A DNA stretch of 64,000 nucleotides from Siphlonurus alternatus (Eukaryota > Arthropoda > Insecta > Ephemeroptera > Siphlonuridae): assembly GCA_949825025.1 (NCBI GenBank), contig OX463779.1, positions 30,636,359-30,700,358 of the forward strand, read 5' to 3'. A model generated the notes under the pieces. That model ran no database searches and had not been told where the DNA came from. It was given only the letters and a program-made list of their open reading frames with translations. Both the position numbers and the translations under genes were made by a program. The number at the start of each line of letters is the position of its first letter. Positions within the stretch are counted from its first letter, which is position 1. This document shows, one piece after another, positions 14,201 through 28,696 of this stretch.

Positions 14201-14957
14201 GAAGTTTAAAACAGTCTTGTATCTTTTTTTAAACTTCCCATAATATTATTCAAAATATAAGAAGTAAAAATATAAAGTTTTCTAGAACTTTTATAAAATA
14301 ATATATTTCTGATTTGTTTTCCTTTAGTTATTTAAATGAATAAATCCACTCAATGTATAAATCCGTAAGGAATGGATTAAAAAATTAGTATTTTTAAACA
14401 GGGCTTCAAAAAATAGAGACTCAAATACAAATTAAAATATTTTTTTAACATTTAATAACCATATCAGAATTTTTAATATTTTTTTTTAATGTGTCTGTTT
14501 TAATTTTCCATGACATGGCTATTAATTTTGTACGATATTTTTCACTCAGGAAAATTATGGCTTTATAAACTCATAAAAAAATCGTAAATTATTTATAAAC
14601 ACGAACTTTTTTTTAAATCAAAATGAATTAAGCAAGTATAATCCGTAGTAAAATGTATTAAATAATTTATATTCAAGAATACCTTCTCTGATTTTACTAA
14701 AACTTTTATTTTTAGTTAAAACTACAACTCTTAAACCGTTCTATCTTTAACAAATTATAAAACAAATATTCCGTATTATTAACTAACGTATATACTGAAT
14801 AGCAAATACAACTTTATGCGTACAAAATTTATATTTCTCACAAAATTAACAACTTTGCAAATATCTTGTATTCATTTATGAAAAAGAGAGATAACAGAAA
14901 GTTAAATTTTAACTTTCAAATTATATAACAATATGGAGAACGTGGTTGGAATGAACC

Positions 14958-14960
<3 letters not shown>
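11268..14960. other. AT-rich intergenic DNA
   Basis: A GC-richer patch at 11.9-12.1 kb and a stretch at 13380-13560 with many CTTAA/TTAAG words. No gene is recognised. Confidence 0.5.

Positions 14961-15052
<92 letters not shown>
14961..15052. repeat. (TC)46 microsatellite
   Basis: Uninterrupted TC on the + strand. Confidence 0.98.
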
Positions 15053-15056
<4 letters not shown>

Positions 15057-15639
15057 TCCCTCTCCTTCCCGTACTTCCCGTATTTGAATTACAGAAGTTA
15101 AGTCAAGATTGCCCTTCCTTCTTCCTAAGATAAGATATTCTTGAACTTTTAACCTTAAAAATTTTCATTCTTCCTTTGTACTTCCCTATTTTATTAAACA
15201 GAAAAAGGTAAGTGCTTACTTAAATGAAAAAAATAATAATTTCGAGGGAAATAAAGCAATATTTTAGCCTTTTATGGTAGACGATAATGATAATAAAAAA
15301 ATGAACAATACAAAAATTATATTATATATAGGCTATATTTTTTAAATTTTAAAAGCATGAAAAGCACTTGAAAGAAAGAAGAAGAAGAAGAAGGAAAAAA
15401 AATCGTAACTTGGTTTCGTATGCCTCAAAGACTCGCAACACTCGACTATATATGTATAAATATATATATAAAAAAAGAAAATTTAAAGAAGTATAAGAAG
15501 AAGAAGACCTTCTAGTTCTCTCATTTTATTTTCTTATAAAATGCTCGCTTAAATTAAATTAGCCCAGTAGCATCGGCTTGAGGATTTCCATCTTGTCAGA
15601 GGAGAGGTTGAGTAAAGGTGGAAGAGGGTAGCTTGCAGC

Positions 15640-15739
<100 letters not shown>

Positions 15740-16206
15740 AAGATTATATTTAGTTGTTATTGAAAGTAGTAGGAAGAAGCAACCAGCAAAAAGTCCCCCT
15801 TACTACTCCCCTGCTATAGCAGCAAGAGAACTTCTTTCATTTCTCTCTCTCTCTCTTGGCTGCCTTTGTCTGTCATTTCAATCTTTACACATTTATGTTT
15901 TGAATTCACATGCTGAGCTTATATTTAAACCTAATAACAACAAAATTTCATTTTACTTTGTGTTCTTCTGCATCATTAATTTTATAATTTTGTATGTTTT
16001 TGTACAATGTATGTGTTTGTATGTATTTCTAAAATCATATTTCTTCATGAATGTAAATAATTTAATTAAATTTATTACTTTGATTTAAATAATGAAATTT
16101 ATTTAATATAAAATTTATTATTTTTCTGTAATTTAAAATGGCTATCTAAAAAATTAACATTGATGCGATAATCAATTTTATTGCAAATTAATTTTTATAT
16201 AATATT

Positions 16207-16361
16207 GGGCGCGATTCACGAAACAGTTATAGCCAGGTTTCTAACCACGTTTAGCTTAACCACGTTTAACTAGGTGGTTTAACACGTAAAACAGATATAG
16301 TTAAACGTGGTTAAGCTAAACGTGGTTAGAAACCTGGCTAACTGTTGCGTGAATCGCACCC
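16207..16361. mobile_element. Foldback MITE, GCGATTCACGAA family, copy 2
   Basis: 155 bp. The two arms (GGGCGCGATTCACG... and ...CGTGAATCGCACCC) pair almost perfectly around a short centre. Sequence is nearly the same as copies 1, 4 and 5. Confidence 0.85.
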
Positions 16362-16998
16362 ATTATAGTTAATTTTTACATCTAAATTTTAATAATTGAA
16401 GATATTAAAAAAAAACATAGACAAGTGTTATAAATAAATAGTTAAATTAAAGTATTAAATGAGCTAGTGTATGCTTTATGTTCAGATTGACAGTTAATTA
16501 TTAGTAGAACTCAATTTATGACAGTTAAAATGGTCATCCATAAATTATAATTACTCGTATATGAATGATTATATAATACAGGTACATTTACTCCAGAACT
16601 TTATGTATATTACATTATGAGCTACAATAAACATTATAAGTATCAAATTTAATGCTAATACATAAAACGTAAAGAAGGTAAAAAAAAATGGTATAACTAT
16701 ATTTCAAAGAGAATTTATTCGATATACACGTTAGTTATTTTTTAACGAGGTTTTGTTTTGAAGAGCTAGCTAGAATTTCTCTATTCAAGAGTTGTTACAA
16801 GTTTTAAATCTCTATTGCTATCTGCTTTGACCGCAATGTAGTGTATGAGAGGATTATATAATGGATCATGCTTCAAAACACTCAAATCCTCTACTCTTTT
16901 AGATATTTTAAACGAGTTCTATAAAACATACAAAATATAAAATATATTATATAAAATAAAATCTTATAACAAATTGTATTGAAAACATGCTGATTTGA

Positions 16999-17111
<113 letters not shown>

Positions 17112-18292
17112 TATACTATACAGTCAGCTTTATTTTATGTGGTTAAAAAATACTGATATATAATATATCATAAGAATTCTTTATCTAGAGTTCATAATAA
17201 AATAATAAATATTTAATTTATTGTTTACTAAAGTTCTATGATTGTATTATGTTTATTTATTTGAAAACGTTTTGACATTTTATTTAATTTAATTTTTATT
17301 TAATGATATGGCTCGTTATTATATTACATGACATTATTTTTTCTCATTTTTTTAATGATGTCGTTTTAGAATTTTGGTGTTGTTTCAATCTTTGTTTTAT
17401 GGAATCATGTATATCTTCCCATAAATTTCCTGTCTATCATTAATTATTCTCAAAACTAAATCAGAAATTTGATATAGACCTCACGTTTTGATTTGACTAC
17501 TGTTAACGAAATTAATTAAATCAATTACGTAAAGAGCGGGAGAGTGATATGAAATGAGGGATTCGAAACTTATGGTGTTTACTTGCAAATATTATCTACT
17601 GTTAAATAAACAGTAAATTTAAAATTATATAAATTTATGATACTTATAATATAACATAATTTAGTAACATATCTGTTAAAGATTGACATGCTACAAAATT
17701 TGATATTATATGCATGAAGAGAGTAAAAAAATTGTCTTATTTTCAAGCTAAAGTTGCAAAGACAACAACATTTGAATTGCTCACTAGGGAAATTCACTCG
17801 TATGCAGAATTTCAAATTGTTTCAAACCTATGATAAAAAGTAAATACATCCTGTAGATCTTCTTGGTATCTTATCAATACATGAAATAGAATAAAAATAT
17901 GTTTATAATTTATATATTTTTTTAATTGCATACATTTTAATGATTTGTTATAAGTTATAAATAAATTAGAGACGTTTAATTAAAAAAAAATGATTACATA
18001 ATAAAATTATAAATTTATATTCAAAATATTTTGTTCTATATATCCGTAGACACATTAATTTCAAGTAATTTAAATTAAATTATTTGATAATTAAAAATAA
18101 CAACAATATTATCTAGTGCTGAGCTTAAAAAAAATATAATGTCTAAAAAAAATGTAATTACACATTAGTGAAAATAAAAAATAGAGTAACACGTGTATGA
18201 AACATTTTAACAATGTTAGGGTAAAAAAAACATGGTGCTGCACCATGTTATTATCATTATTTTTTTGTGATTGGTGCGGAGTCTCTTAACAT

Positions 18293-18302
18293 CAGGTGGC
18301 GC
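18293..18302 (+). promoter_or_regulatory. CTCF-core-like site CAGGTGGCGC
   Basis: Matches the YAGRKGGCRS core of CTCF motifs exactly and the insect AGGTGGCGC form. Two GATTGGTGCGGA direct repeats lie on either side (near 18269 and 18312). Function is inferred only from the motif. Confidence 0.3.
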
Positions 18303-18834
18303 TTGTTACACGATTGGTGCGGACAATAATTGCTAGCTTGCTCTATGCTACAAAGGTATATAGTGTTGCTTTGTCCAGCTGTTACAATTGTTACATAGTA
18401 GTGGACAGCATGCAGCATGGTCCAAGATAGAAAAAATATTTTTTTTATATAAAAAAAATGTTCATGGTTCGTGTTACATTATATACTTTAATGAAAATAA
18501 ATAAAAGAGACAGAAGTGCACTAGAGATTTTACATTGAATATATTTTTAGTATATGGCCCTAGTCTAAAAATTATACTTTTGTCTACGCTCTACATCAAT
18601 GTATTTACTTTCATTTTAATTTTTAAAGTTTTGTACACTTAAACCGAAATAAACACCCAATTGCATAGACAGTTGCTTATACTTATAACATAAGATATTT
18701 ACATATTTAAAGTTAAAAAATATCACTGCAATCGGATGTTCTCGTAACTAAAACATTACACCCTGAATTTAGGCAAATAGTTGAGCACCTAAACAAGGCG
18801 GGTTACATAAACAGTAGGGGTAAATGGCCACAAT

Positions 18835-18960
18835 GGGAGCGATTCACGAAAGAGTTATCCACGTTTCTCACTAACCGCTGTTAACGCCAGCCTAATTCAA
18901 TGACACTAAACGTGGTTAATAATGAGAAACGTGGATAGCTTCTTTCGTGAATCACGCCCC
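18835..18960. mobile_element. Foldback MITE, diverged member, copy 3
   Basis: 126 bp, ends GGGAGCGATTCACGAAAG and CTTTCGTGAATCACGCCCC. The arms read ATCCACGTTTCTCA rather than the AGCCAGGTTTCTAA of the main subfamily, so this is a distinct subfamily sharing the termini. Confidence 0.75.
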
Positions 18961-19610
18961 ATGCCTCCATTTTGGTGCTGAACAAATTGCCTAACCTCAT
19001 GATACTATGATTTGTCTAGGGCACTTTATTTCAGGCTGAGTGTACACTAATTCCTAAAGGGAAGTAACCCTTAATGAAGGCTATTTAGTTAAAATTTACT
19101 GACATCAGGGAGGAGATTTGTTTTGGTGGAATGTTGTTTTACATTTATACCTCGGAATAGCATAAACTTTACCCCCACCTTATATGTTGGAGCTGCTGTA
19201 ATACATAGAGATATAATGCAGGGTTTTTTTAGGGAGCATCCCATCAGTTTTGGCATTCCCAAAAAAAAAAAGTTTTATTCAACACGCCTTCATATATTTA
19301 TAGACTGCGTAGACTGAGTAGTTCACGAACAGAATAGGGGTAAAGTTCATGCTGTGTCGAGATATATGTCAATTCTGTTAGATTATATATTAGTCTTAAA
19401 AGTGTCACCAAATAATAATAAACCATCAAAAGTTTTTTATAAACTTATTATAATTCATGTAATCTTTAAAGTTTCTGAAACTACAACGTCCCAGCCCACA
19501 TAAAATTTTATACAAAATGTCACAATAACATGTAAACTTATGAAAGTCTAGAATTTTCATGATATAAAAATTTGTATTATTTTAAATTGGTAATAACATA
19601 TAAAAATTAT

Positions 19611-19763
19611 GGACGCGATTCACGAAGCAATTAGCCAGGTTTCTAACCACGTTTAGCTTAACCACGTTTAACTAGGTGTTTTATTACTTAAAACAGGTAT
19701 AGTTAAACATGGTTAAGCTAAACGTGGTTAGAAACCTGGCTAACTGCTTCGTGAATCGCACTC
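19611..19763. mobile_element. Foldback MITE, GCGATTCACGAA family, copy 4
   Basis: About 153 bp, same arms and centre as copies 1 and 2 (GATTCACGAAGCAATTAGCC... to ...CTTCGTGAATCGCAC). Confidence 0.85.
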
Positions 19764-21040
19764 TATAAATCCAAAATATATACCACATAAATAGTAGTTA
19801 ATTTCAATGTTATTTATAGTTGGAAATAAAAAAAAATAGTTAGCTCATTATGTTACTAACCAAACAGAACTTAATTTCATTTTAATAGTAATCCAGTTTA
19901 ATCTCTACACAACACAATTGCACATTTCTATCTCTGTTGTAAAGTTACAAAATTTTCATATATAATATAACCTTTCTGGATTATAAAAATGATAAGATAT
20001 TTTTAAATTTTTCCACTAGAGGCAGCATGTGTCTAGATTTTTCTCCATATAAAGCTGATCCTTCTCTCTTGTATTAAGCTAGCAGCCTCTGAGTTTTCGT
20101 ATATACGTGTGGGATGCTGCTACTATACTGCTATAGACTGAATAGCGTTGCCACATCAGCAAAGCTTTCAACTCCATTACTAAAGTTAGTTAGGCACTTC
20201 AAAGACTACTACTACTACTACTGCAGCTATATCTAGAATAGCATTGGTCGTCTTCTATACTAATTCTACAGATGTTTAAGTTACACAAACTTATTTCTTT
20301 CTCATGGCATCTTTAAGAGAAGAGAAGAAAGAACTGTATCCTTAAGTACAATTAGATGTTAAGAACAGATAATATAAAAGCTATTGTGTTTGATAACAAA
20401 AACTTTAAATAAAACAACAGAAAACAGTGTGAAAAGTGTTTTCTAAGACTTTAGTATAGAGAATAATCAATTGGAAATAATAATTATGTATAATGTTCAA
20501 TGGAATTATATTTTTTTAGAATACGGCAACAACTCTCCAATCAGTGTCAATTAATATAATTAATTAATTAATATTATTTTCATTTGCGTACTCACTGAAA
20601 CAGAATAAATGTTTATATTTATTAAAGAACTTTTGTAAATTTATGAATAAAAGTATCCTAGGAATATTTCATATTAGTGTTTTCATGTTTGAAACGTTTT
20701 CATTTATTTTATTTATTCTTCCTTCTTACTTAATTTACTTTTGCTATGGATGTATTTACTTAAAATTTTATATTTGAATAGATGTAACTGAAATTTAAAA
20801 TTGTGTTTAAATTTTTTAGGTATAGAAAATGTATGAGTATATGAACGAAAAGCTCCTTATAAATATCTATAGGTAAAATTTTGCCTTTGAAAATTTTCTT
20901 TGCTGTTATCATTCATGTATGTAATTTTATTTACTAACAACTTCTTCAAATTTAAAATGAATAATTACTAACTTTCTGTATTGCTAAAACATTCCTTTTG
21001 GACAAATTCGTCCTCCAATCAATGTTACCACATGTGTGTC
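19764..21040. other. AT-rich intergenic DNA
   Basis: A GC-richer patch at 20.03-20.25 kb with ACTACTACTACTACT. No ORF is supported. Confidence 0.5.
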
Positions 21041-21369
21041 TCCAATGGAGTATCGACCTCAAAAATTTTTATTGCAGAAATGGATAGAGCGTGCAAAGTT
21101 ATGCTACCCTGATTTTTTTCAGATTTTTTTGAGCCCGTGAACTATTTTTAAAAAATTATTGAAAGTACTTTTCGTGACGTCACGCGGCGACAAGTCCTAT
21201 CTTTTTCTTCAGGAGCGGCGTCTCGTGACGTCACAAACAGAACTTTCAATAATTTTTTAAAAATAGTTCCCGGGCTCTAAAAAATCTGAAAAAAATCAGG
21301 GTAGCATAACTTTGCACCCTCTATCCATTTCTTCAATAAAAAAAATTCAGGACGATACTCCATTAGGAA
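21041..21369. mobile_element. Foldback element with ~140-bp arms and CRE octamers
   Basis: The left arm (CCAATGGAGTATCGACCTC..., ATGGATAGAGCGTGCAAAG...) is matched by the reverse complement of the right arm. Each arm ends internally at GTGACGTCAC, so the element carries two TGACGTCA palindromes around a short GC-rich centre. Confidence 0.75.
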
Positions 21370-21709
21370 TTCTATCATGCATATAAATCGTTTCGTATAA
21401 ATAATTTTCACTAGGTTTAAAATCCACCTTATAGAACTGTAGATATAATTATAAGTATTTAGCATTTTAAAATATTTTTGTTTCTTGCTTAGCTCTGAGT
21501 TGGAGGATCAAGTTTGATATTAAGATCCTTGTGAGTAAAATTTTTTGGTTTTGACTTTATTTCTTTATTTCATTTGTAAAAAATTTTCGTTTAACATTAA
21601 TTTCAACATTGTTTTTTTGTATCAACGTCAAAATTACACGAATGTAAATTCATTTTAGTTACACACCAGTTACATCAAGACGTTGTTTTATTTCTAAATC
21701 AGAAATCAC

Positions 21710-21870
21710 GAGGTGAGTGGGGGTACGAAGGTGTCAGGGACAGGCAGACTGCAATCACGTCCCCCCACCCCCACCCCCTTTTCTCCTCGCTGTCACGCGC
21801 AGCCTCCCGGGGTCCCAGCTAGGTACACCCACCCACCACCCGCACGCCCTCGCTCAGCAATTCAGCAAAT
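21710..21870. other. C-rich patch
   Basis: Contains CCCCCCACCCCCACCCCC and CACCCACCCACCACCCGC in a GC-rich segment. The short frame across it is proline-rich and not recognised. Confidence 0.3.
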
Positions 21871-22581
21871 CAATACTAGAAAATATTTGAAAATGTTGGC
21901 ACTTTTTTATATATATAAGGTATAACATAATCTTGAAATATATATTTTTTTAAACAATATATTTAAAAAAATGTGACTTTTATTTAGATTCATTGCATTG
22001 AAAAATTATATTAATCATTAATCACAAATTTCAAAAAGTAAAATTCTTTCTTGAATAATAAAAACCTCATTGTTTTGCTATGTTTCTGTTTATATTAATA
22101 TAGCTACAGAGTACATTGAATTTAAATGTGATCTCTTAAAAGTTTTCAGACATCAAATGTATATGCAACAAAGGTTCGTGAGTCCCAGTGAATCTAAAAT
22201 TCAATATTTGATTACAGAATCAGAATCAAAGGCTTTTATTCGAGAGAGATACACATATTCAATTATAAATTTTAGAGTGTGCAGTTCTTGCTAGAAAGAA
22301 TAAGCAAATATGTGTTTTATTTTCTGAAATATCTACAATATAGACTTGAGTTCTTCTTAAAAATTATATATAGAGATTTTTTTACCACATTTCTGAGTAA
22401 ATTTTTAATTAAGAAAAACGTGCGACTATAAATAGAATATAAAAATAATAATTTTATATTCATGTACCTTCTCAAAATGTTAAGTTTTTTTTTTAATATA
22501 AAAAAAAACTTGTCATCATCATGGAACAAATTCCAAGTGAAGGCGAGAGAGTGTATGTAAGAAGAGTGTGTGAGATAAGAG

Positions 22582-22585
<4 letters not shown>

Positions 22586-22625
<40 letters not shown>
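22586..22625. repeat. (GA)20 microsatellite
   Basis: Pure GA tract, with imperfect GA sequence extending a little to the left. Confidence 0.95.
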
Positions 22626-22628
<3 letters not shown>

Positions 22629-22927
22629 TCCTTGTAACAAGGTATAGCAGGCAGGACTCAGCCAGCTTGTGTTTTGCAAATAAAGACTCAGAGTTTTTCT
22701 CCCCCTCGCCTTTTGTGTCTGAAAATAGCAAGTATATAGTATAGTGAGAAGTAAGAGGAGGCTGGTCCATACATGTTAAAAAGGTCAAATTTATTCCACC
22801 CTCTGCTGGCTGGTTGGCTACCCTGCATGGTAGACTATATGTAGTACGAAGACAAGGAGACATCCACGTGGTGGGGGTGCAGAGAGAGACGGGTCAAGCT
22901 CCAACCGGGCAAAGGAAGAAGTAACTC

Positions 22928-22936
22928 GCGCCACCT
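22928..22936 (-). promoter_or_regulatory. AGGTGGCGC motif, minus strand
   Basis: A nine-base match to the insect CTCF core, inside a GC-richer segment at 22.85-22.97 kb. Confidence 0.2.
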
Positions 22937-23472
22937 CCTCATCCCCGTGTGAAGTACCAAGCAGTTCTACAACTCTACATTCTACATAATATATATTCGT
23001 GCATTCAACTTTCAATGACGTCATTCAAATTTATATTTAATCCTTGAATATCTAATAAGAATAAGTATCAATATTTTAAATTTTATTACTAATTTTCAAA
23101 TGTATAATAATAAAATTTGTATAATTATATTTGAAATAGATTTTATAGTAAAATACATATTTCGTGACGTCATTTAAATATTTAGTTAACTGTAGTATAT
23201 AATGTGAACTACCGGTGCTGCTTTGCATGCAAAATGCTAAAAGTCCCAAAACTCATTTAATTTTCTTTTTAGCTAAGTGATTCTAACTTGGTTCAAATAG
23301 TCAAATCTAATCATCTGGTTTAAAAAAAAGGGGGAAAAAAAGTTTTTTCTTCCTTTTTAAAATGTATTTTGTATATAATTAAAATAGCAATTCAATATAT
23401 ATTAATTCTGTTTAAAACTTTAATTAGGGTTTATAGCCTAAATGATTTTATTAATTCTACTCTTAATGATTC

Positions 23473-23763
23473 AATGGAGGCTTCAAGTGATGCGCTTTCG
23501 CTGCGCAACTGTTTGTCGCTAAGGTCCATCTTGCACTTGAAAATGAAGCAAAGTGTTTTTTTAACTTTTCTCGGTTATAAATCAAGTAAAAAATCTAAAT
23601 CTTGAATTATCTACTTTATTTTTCAGTTTGGACCAAAGCTCCGTAAAGGAATTTTCCCTGAAAAATCTTATTCTTGGTGAAAAAACGAATTCACGTTTTT
23701 TTTACATAGGTTTGGTATAGCGGGTGGGATCACCGAAAAATCAGCTGACTTGAAGCCTCTATT
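23473..23763. mobile_element. TA-target MITE (mariner-like), copy A
   Basis: Ends GAGGCTTCAAGTGA and TGACTTGAAGCCTC lie next to ATTGAAT/CTATT-type flanks. With copy B, the ends fit a TA target duplication plus a 12-bp inverted repeat GAGGCTTCAAGT. The internal CATCTTGCACTTGAAAATGA is shared with copy B. There is no ORF. Confidence 0.7.
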
Positions 23764-24360
23764 AACAACTTAAAGAATCTAATATTTTAGTCAGATTTAA
23801 TTCAATTTATATTTATTTTTGTGTATGCATCACAAAAAAAGGTCAAGAAAATTGTATAATATTCAATATTATGAATAATAAATCAACCACATATTTATTA
23901 CATAATAATTTGACATTATTATACAGTTTAATAATAGTATTACAATCAACAATGTCAAATTTTGTTATTTATTATAGTTAAGATTTATACTCATTGTATT
24001 GTTTAAAAGCAAGGCTACATTATTGTGTTAGATACACAAGCACCAAGTATTGTATTTAAAATCTAACTTGATTTACAGAAGACAAAATTGCTTGCTTTCA
24101 GGTTTTCAATATAATAATTGTAATTTACAAGAACTTATACTGTATAAAAAAATGATTCAATGAAAACTTGAAAATTTAGAAGCTTTTACATTTACTATAC
24201 TGCTACACGTTTTTCTAAACGTTTTCTTTTTCTTTTCTTACTCGTTTATTTTTATTTCTGATGAATCGATTAGCCTTACAAATTACATTGCTCTCCGAGG
24301 TACGAAACATGGCTAATTTTTTGGTTCTCTCTTAAACTTGGTTATTCCAAAACCTTCTGC

Positions 24361-24416
24361 TCTCTCTCTATATCTCTATATCTCTCTCTCTCTCTCTCTC
24401 CCTCTCTCCCTCTCTT
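24361..24416. repeat. Interrupted CT-rich microsatellite
   Basis: CT runs broken by TATAT and CCC interruptions. Confidence 0.9.
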
Positions 24417-24501
24417 GAATAATTCATCTCGTTTTCATTTAGGTAGAAAAAATTCGTTACATAATGCATTACCCTAGTCAGCTAGAGATGAGCGGACTGA
24501 G

Positions 24502-24504
<3 letters not shown>

Positions 24505-24590
<86 letters not shown>
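24505..24590. repeat. (TA)43 microsatellite
   Basis: Uninterrupted TA dinucleotides. Confidence 0.98.
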
Positions 24591-24595
<5 letters not shown>

Positions 24596-27500
24596 TATAC
24601 ATTTTAAATCTAATGAAAATTCTTAACCATTTATAAAATATTATTATATACTCGTATATAAAATTTTAGCTTGAAAAAATATCAATTAGTATTTATAGAT
24701 GACATGGTTAATAATTCAAAAATGTACTGATTTCAGTACATGAAGATGGAGAGGAATATATTATATGATAATATATATATTGTATGAGATGTTATGCAAA
24801 ATTGTATAAACATAATATAAAATGTCTGATAATTATTAATTTACATTAATTATGACTTCGTGTGTATTTTTAATGCTAGATTTTCTTTTGTTGCAAGAAA
24901 TATTCATTATCTAAAGATAATTAAACTTATTTACACATTATTTTTGTATTAAAAGTTAGTAATAATATTTTTAGGGACTCGGTAAATATAAGGAATGTTT
25001 TTTGTAGGTATTTTTTTGGGGGTATAAAAAATAAATGATATACCAGGCAGTGTAAACATAAATTACACATAAATTTTAGCAGAGGCGGCAAGTTACATTT
25101 TACAGATATTTGTATGTAAAAATATGTAGACAGCTTGTAAAGCCAAAAATGAGATAATTTGACAATAAAAATAGCCTTTTTGTATCTTGACATTTTAAAA
25201 AATTGTTCACGAATACATGTGAAAAAATTGTTATTTATTTTTTTGTTAAAAGAACACAGCAAGTATGAAATAAACTAACGATGTTTTGCGTCACACTAGA
25301 GTAAGTCATACTTCGTACTTTTTTACATTTGTTACTACTGCTTTTCCTCACCAACCGTTTTTATGGCCCATTGCGAGTATTCAAATGTGTAAAAAAAATA
25401 CATTTATTTTTTATTTATGATGATGTATAGGCTTAAATTATATTTTCCTTCGATAAAAAAAAGTTATCAAATAAGAAGATGTATTACAATATAAAGAAAG
25501 GGGGTTTGAAAATGGCACAAATTTCAATACTTGTGACATATGTTCAATTTTTACACAATGCAGTTTTCTTCTCTTTTTTTATATTTATTTATTGCAACAA
25601 TATATTTAAATCATGACAGAGAATAGAATCAAAAGAAAATAAATATCTTTCTATGTACTATATTTTATATACTACTTTACAGAAACAAGATTTTCTATAT
25701 TTAAATATTGTACAATAACGTGCATTATGATATATTATGTTTCTTGTAATTTTTTATTATTTTTAAATATAAATTCAGCCTGTCACAAGATTGAGTTACT
25801 TTCTTACACTAAACTACCAAAAAGAGGTGGAAGAAAAGGAGGCCTTTGACAAATATCCTTGTGTTACTGAGGGAACTTGGAAACCAAACTCATATGAGAA
25901 GCTATGAAATTACTGCAATGTATTTGCAAAGGTACACTTTACTTTACATAAAAGTTGACATTAATGGCCTGTGTTATACCTGTGATATCAACTTTTATCT
26001 TCAGGAAATTGTACTTGATTTTTTTTAGTAAGTTTTCAAATTATTTCAGTTTATAATATATAAAACCAAAATTAGTATGAAATTTTACATTATTTGAATT
26101 TGTATCACGTATTATGTGATTTTTATAATTTATGCTTTAATGTCCCCTATAATTTACATTCATCGCAACACCATTGATAAGAAACTTTAAGAGAAACATT
26201 AAAACTTTGTTAAGCATCAGAGTACTTCAAATATAACAATAAATCTTGTTTGTCAAATAAAATTCTACATGTATCGTTCTTCTTCTTCTTCTTCTTTTAT
26301 TATTATTATAATGAAACTTTTTGAAATATATATGTTTGAAAAATAAGAAACCACAATAATATTTTTATTACATATTTTTTTTTTAATAAAAATTTATTTT
26401 TATGAACTAAACCTTGAAAACTTTATGAAGTAGAATTTAAAGATGAGTTTTGTTTTATTATTGTTGATACTACGACAATGCAGTTATACATTGCACCATT
26501 GTAACAAAAAAAAAAAAAAAAAAAGTAACCTCATCATTTTAGCACTGCAAAATTTTATGATTTTTCCTTATAGTATTTCTTTAACTTGTGATTCTATTTT
26601 TTATGTGTTTCATCACATTGTGTTAGATTGACCTACGAGCGTGTTGTAATGTTAGAGTAATATAAATTTGGTATGCTGGTCACACATGTAACAGACCGAT
26701 GTGATAAATAATGCCTGAGATTTGCCCTACATTTTTATCAAATTGACGCAAGAAAAACGTTGCATCCGATTGCTTTTACCATCATGTGATTTGAATTATA
26801 AGTACCTTTCAATTCAAAATAGTTTAACTATCAAATAATATCAAACATATTTAAAAAAAAATATTGAAATTTACTAATAATTTAATAATAATTTTTGTAC
26901 ACTCCTCGCCTCTGAAAAGTTCTCTTTTGCAGCCTTTGCAATCTCCAGACCCTGTGTTATTCTTACGAGACATGGTGATTAACAAGGCCGCAAAAGAAAA
27001 ATTTTCAAGGCGACGACTGTACTTAAAAATTTTATATTTATTGTTTAAAGCCACATAGCTTTTCACATGGCTTTTTTGGATGTTATATTATTCTATATCT
27101 ATACTTATCTACTAAATATTGTTGACTGCCCTTCATCTAATTGATGGTATATATAGAGAAACGTAACAATGATAATTATGTATTATATTCAGTAATATAT
27201 AATATATTCAAATATATATTTGAAAGTAATATTTGTATTTTAAATTAATCTGATTCTGAAATAAATTTATTATTATTATTATTTTTGTTTTAATTAAAGA
27301 AAGGATGTCAAATTTTATTTAGTAAAGTTAAAATGCATTGTAAAAGTGTATTATTTTGTGACTTGTACTTTACCACACTGTCAAGATTAATATTTAAAAC
27401 AAGTATTGTAAAATATTTACAAATAGCCAAGGTCTTAACTTCTCCTAAGGGATCGTTTTTATTGAACTAGGTTTTTTTATTGTCACCGTTAAAGTAACGC

Positions 27501-27814
27501 TATAGTTGAGTGACATTCTTGACATCAAATCTCGATTATGACGTCATCACGTGCTGTCATCTTGTTATTCATACATACAATGACCCAAATTTGACATCAT
27601 CGTGTGTCGCGCACTCTCCATTTTGATACAATATTCATATATTTTAATATTAAAACAAAATGTGTCAACTTTATGTTGAATTATATTATATTATATTTCA
27701 ATTTATTAGAATTTACAAGCTCAATTATTCTATATTTATAATACAAGAAACATTCACTTTGCTATAAGTTTAGTACTTACCTACTTACTTTTTTTTTTAC
27801 TTTAACTATATATG

Positions 27815-27964
27815 AGGTGCGATTCACGGAACAGTTAGCCAGGTTTCTAGCTAGGTTTCTAACCACGTTTAACTTAACCACGTTTAACGAAGTGGTTTAA
27901 CACGTAAAAGAAGTACAGTTAAACGTGGTTAGAAACATGGCCAACTTCTTCGTGAATCGCACCC
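27815..27964. mobile_element. Foldback MITE, GCGATTCACGAA family, copy 5
   Basis: About 150 bp. The left arm contains a small internal duplication of CTAGGTTTCTA and the right arm is slightly shorter, so the hairpin is less perfect than in copies 2 and 4. Confidence 0.8.
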
Positions 27965-28696
27965 ATGATAATTTACGTATGCATAAATTAATTAATTAAT
28001 TAATTAATTTTGTATTTTTTAATTTAAAAATCCATGGTTTTTATATTTTGAATTCATTAAATAACTAATGCACTTTAATTAATAATGTACCGTTTTAATA
28101 TATCATTTAATGTTACTAGTTGACAAGTGGTTGTTGCAGATACAATTTCAAAAATATAATTGGATAATTTTTTTCAGTACCATGGATAAAAATTCAAGTT
28201 AATTATTTATAATTTATTGCAAATTTTACCACTATTTTTGTTATATGGTAACTCCTATTTCTCTATTAGGACTAAATGTTTGAATATGAAACCAGCTCGG
28301 AGGTCTCTAATAAATTGTAAATGTCAAACAATCTATTAGCTGAATAATTAAACAAGCAACGTTTATCAATTAGTAGCGTGGTAACTAAAACCATTTACCG
28401 TGATACTTGGATTAAATAAGTATTAGAAATTCATTATATTTTTATATCAGTAACTTACTGTGCTATTTTACGGTTATTTTTAATTTTTTATTTAAAGTCT
28501 TCATAATTTTTTCAAGTAACGATGGTCGTCATATTACTAATTTAAAAAAATTGAACGTCTATTGAGACTTATATGATGGTAATAGCCTAATAGGTCGTAC
28601 GCCTCTTTTTTTTTAGGTAGTTGATTGTTTCTTTTGATAGGTCATTAATTTTTTATTAAAAAATAATAAAAAATATCATCTTACAGTTAATATACC

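Larger units (their letters stand above)
23764..27814. other. AT-rich intergenic DNA
   Basis: Includes the TA tract at 24505, a (TTC)n stretch at 26280-26296 and a 71-codon minus-strand frame at 26851-27066 with a CKGCK motif that I could not assign. Confidence 0.5.

Noticed and set aside
26851..27066. Minus-strand frame with SGDCKGCKRELFRGEE and a good ATG context
   Set aside because: Only one CxxC pair, no recognisable domain, no convincing promoter or splice partner, and an AT-rich tail. It may be a relic exon but is not supportable.
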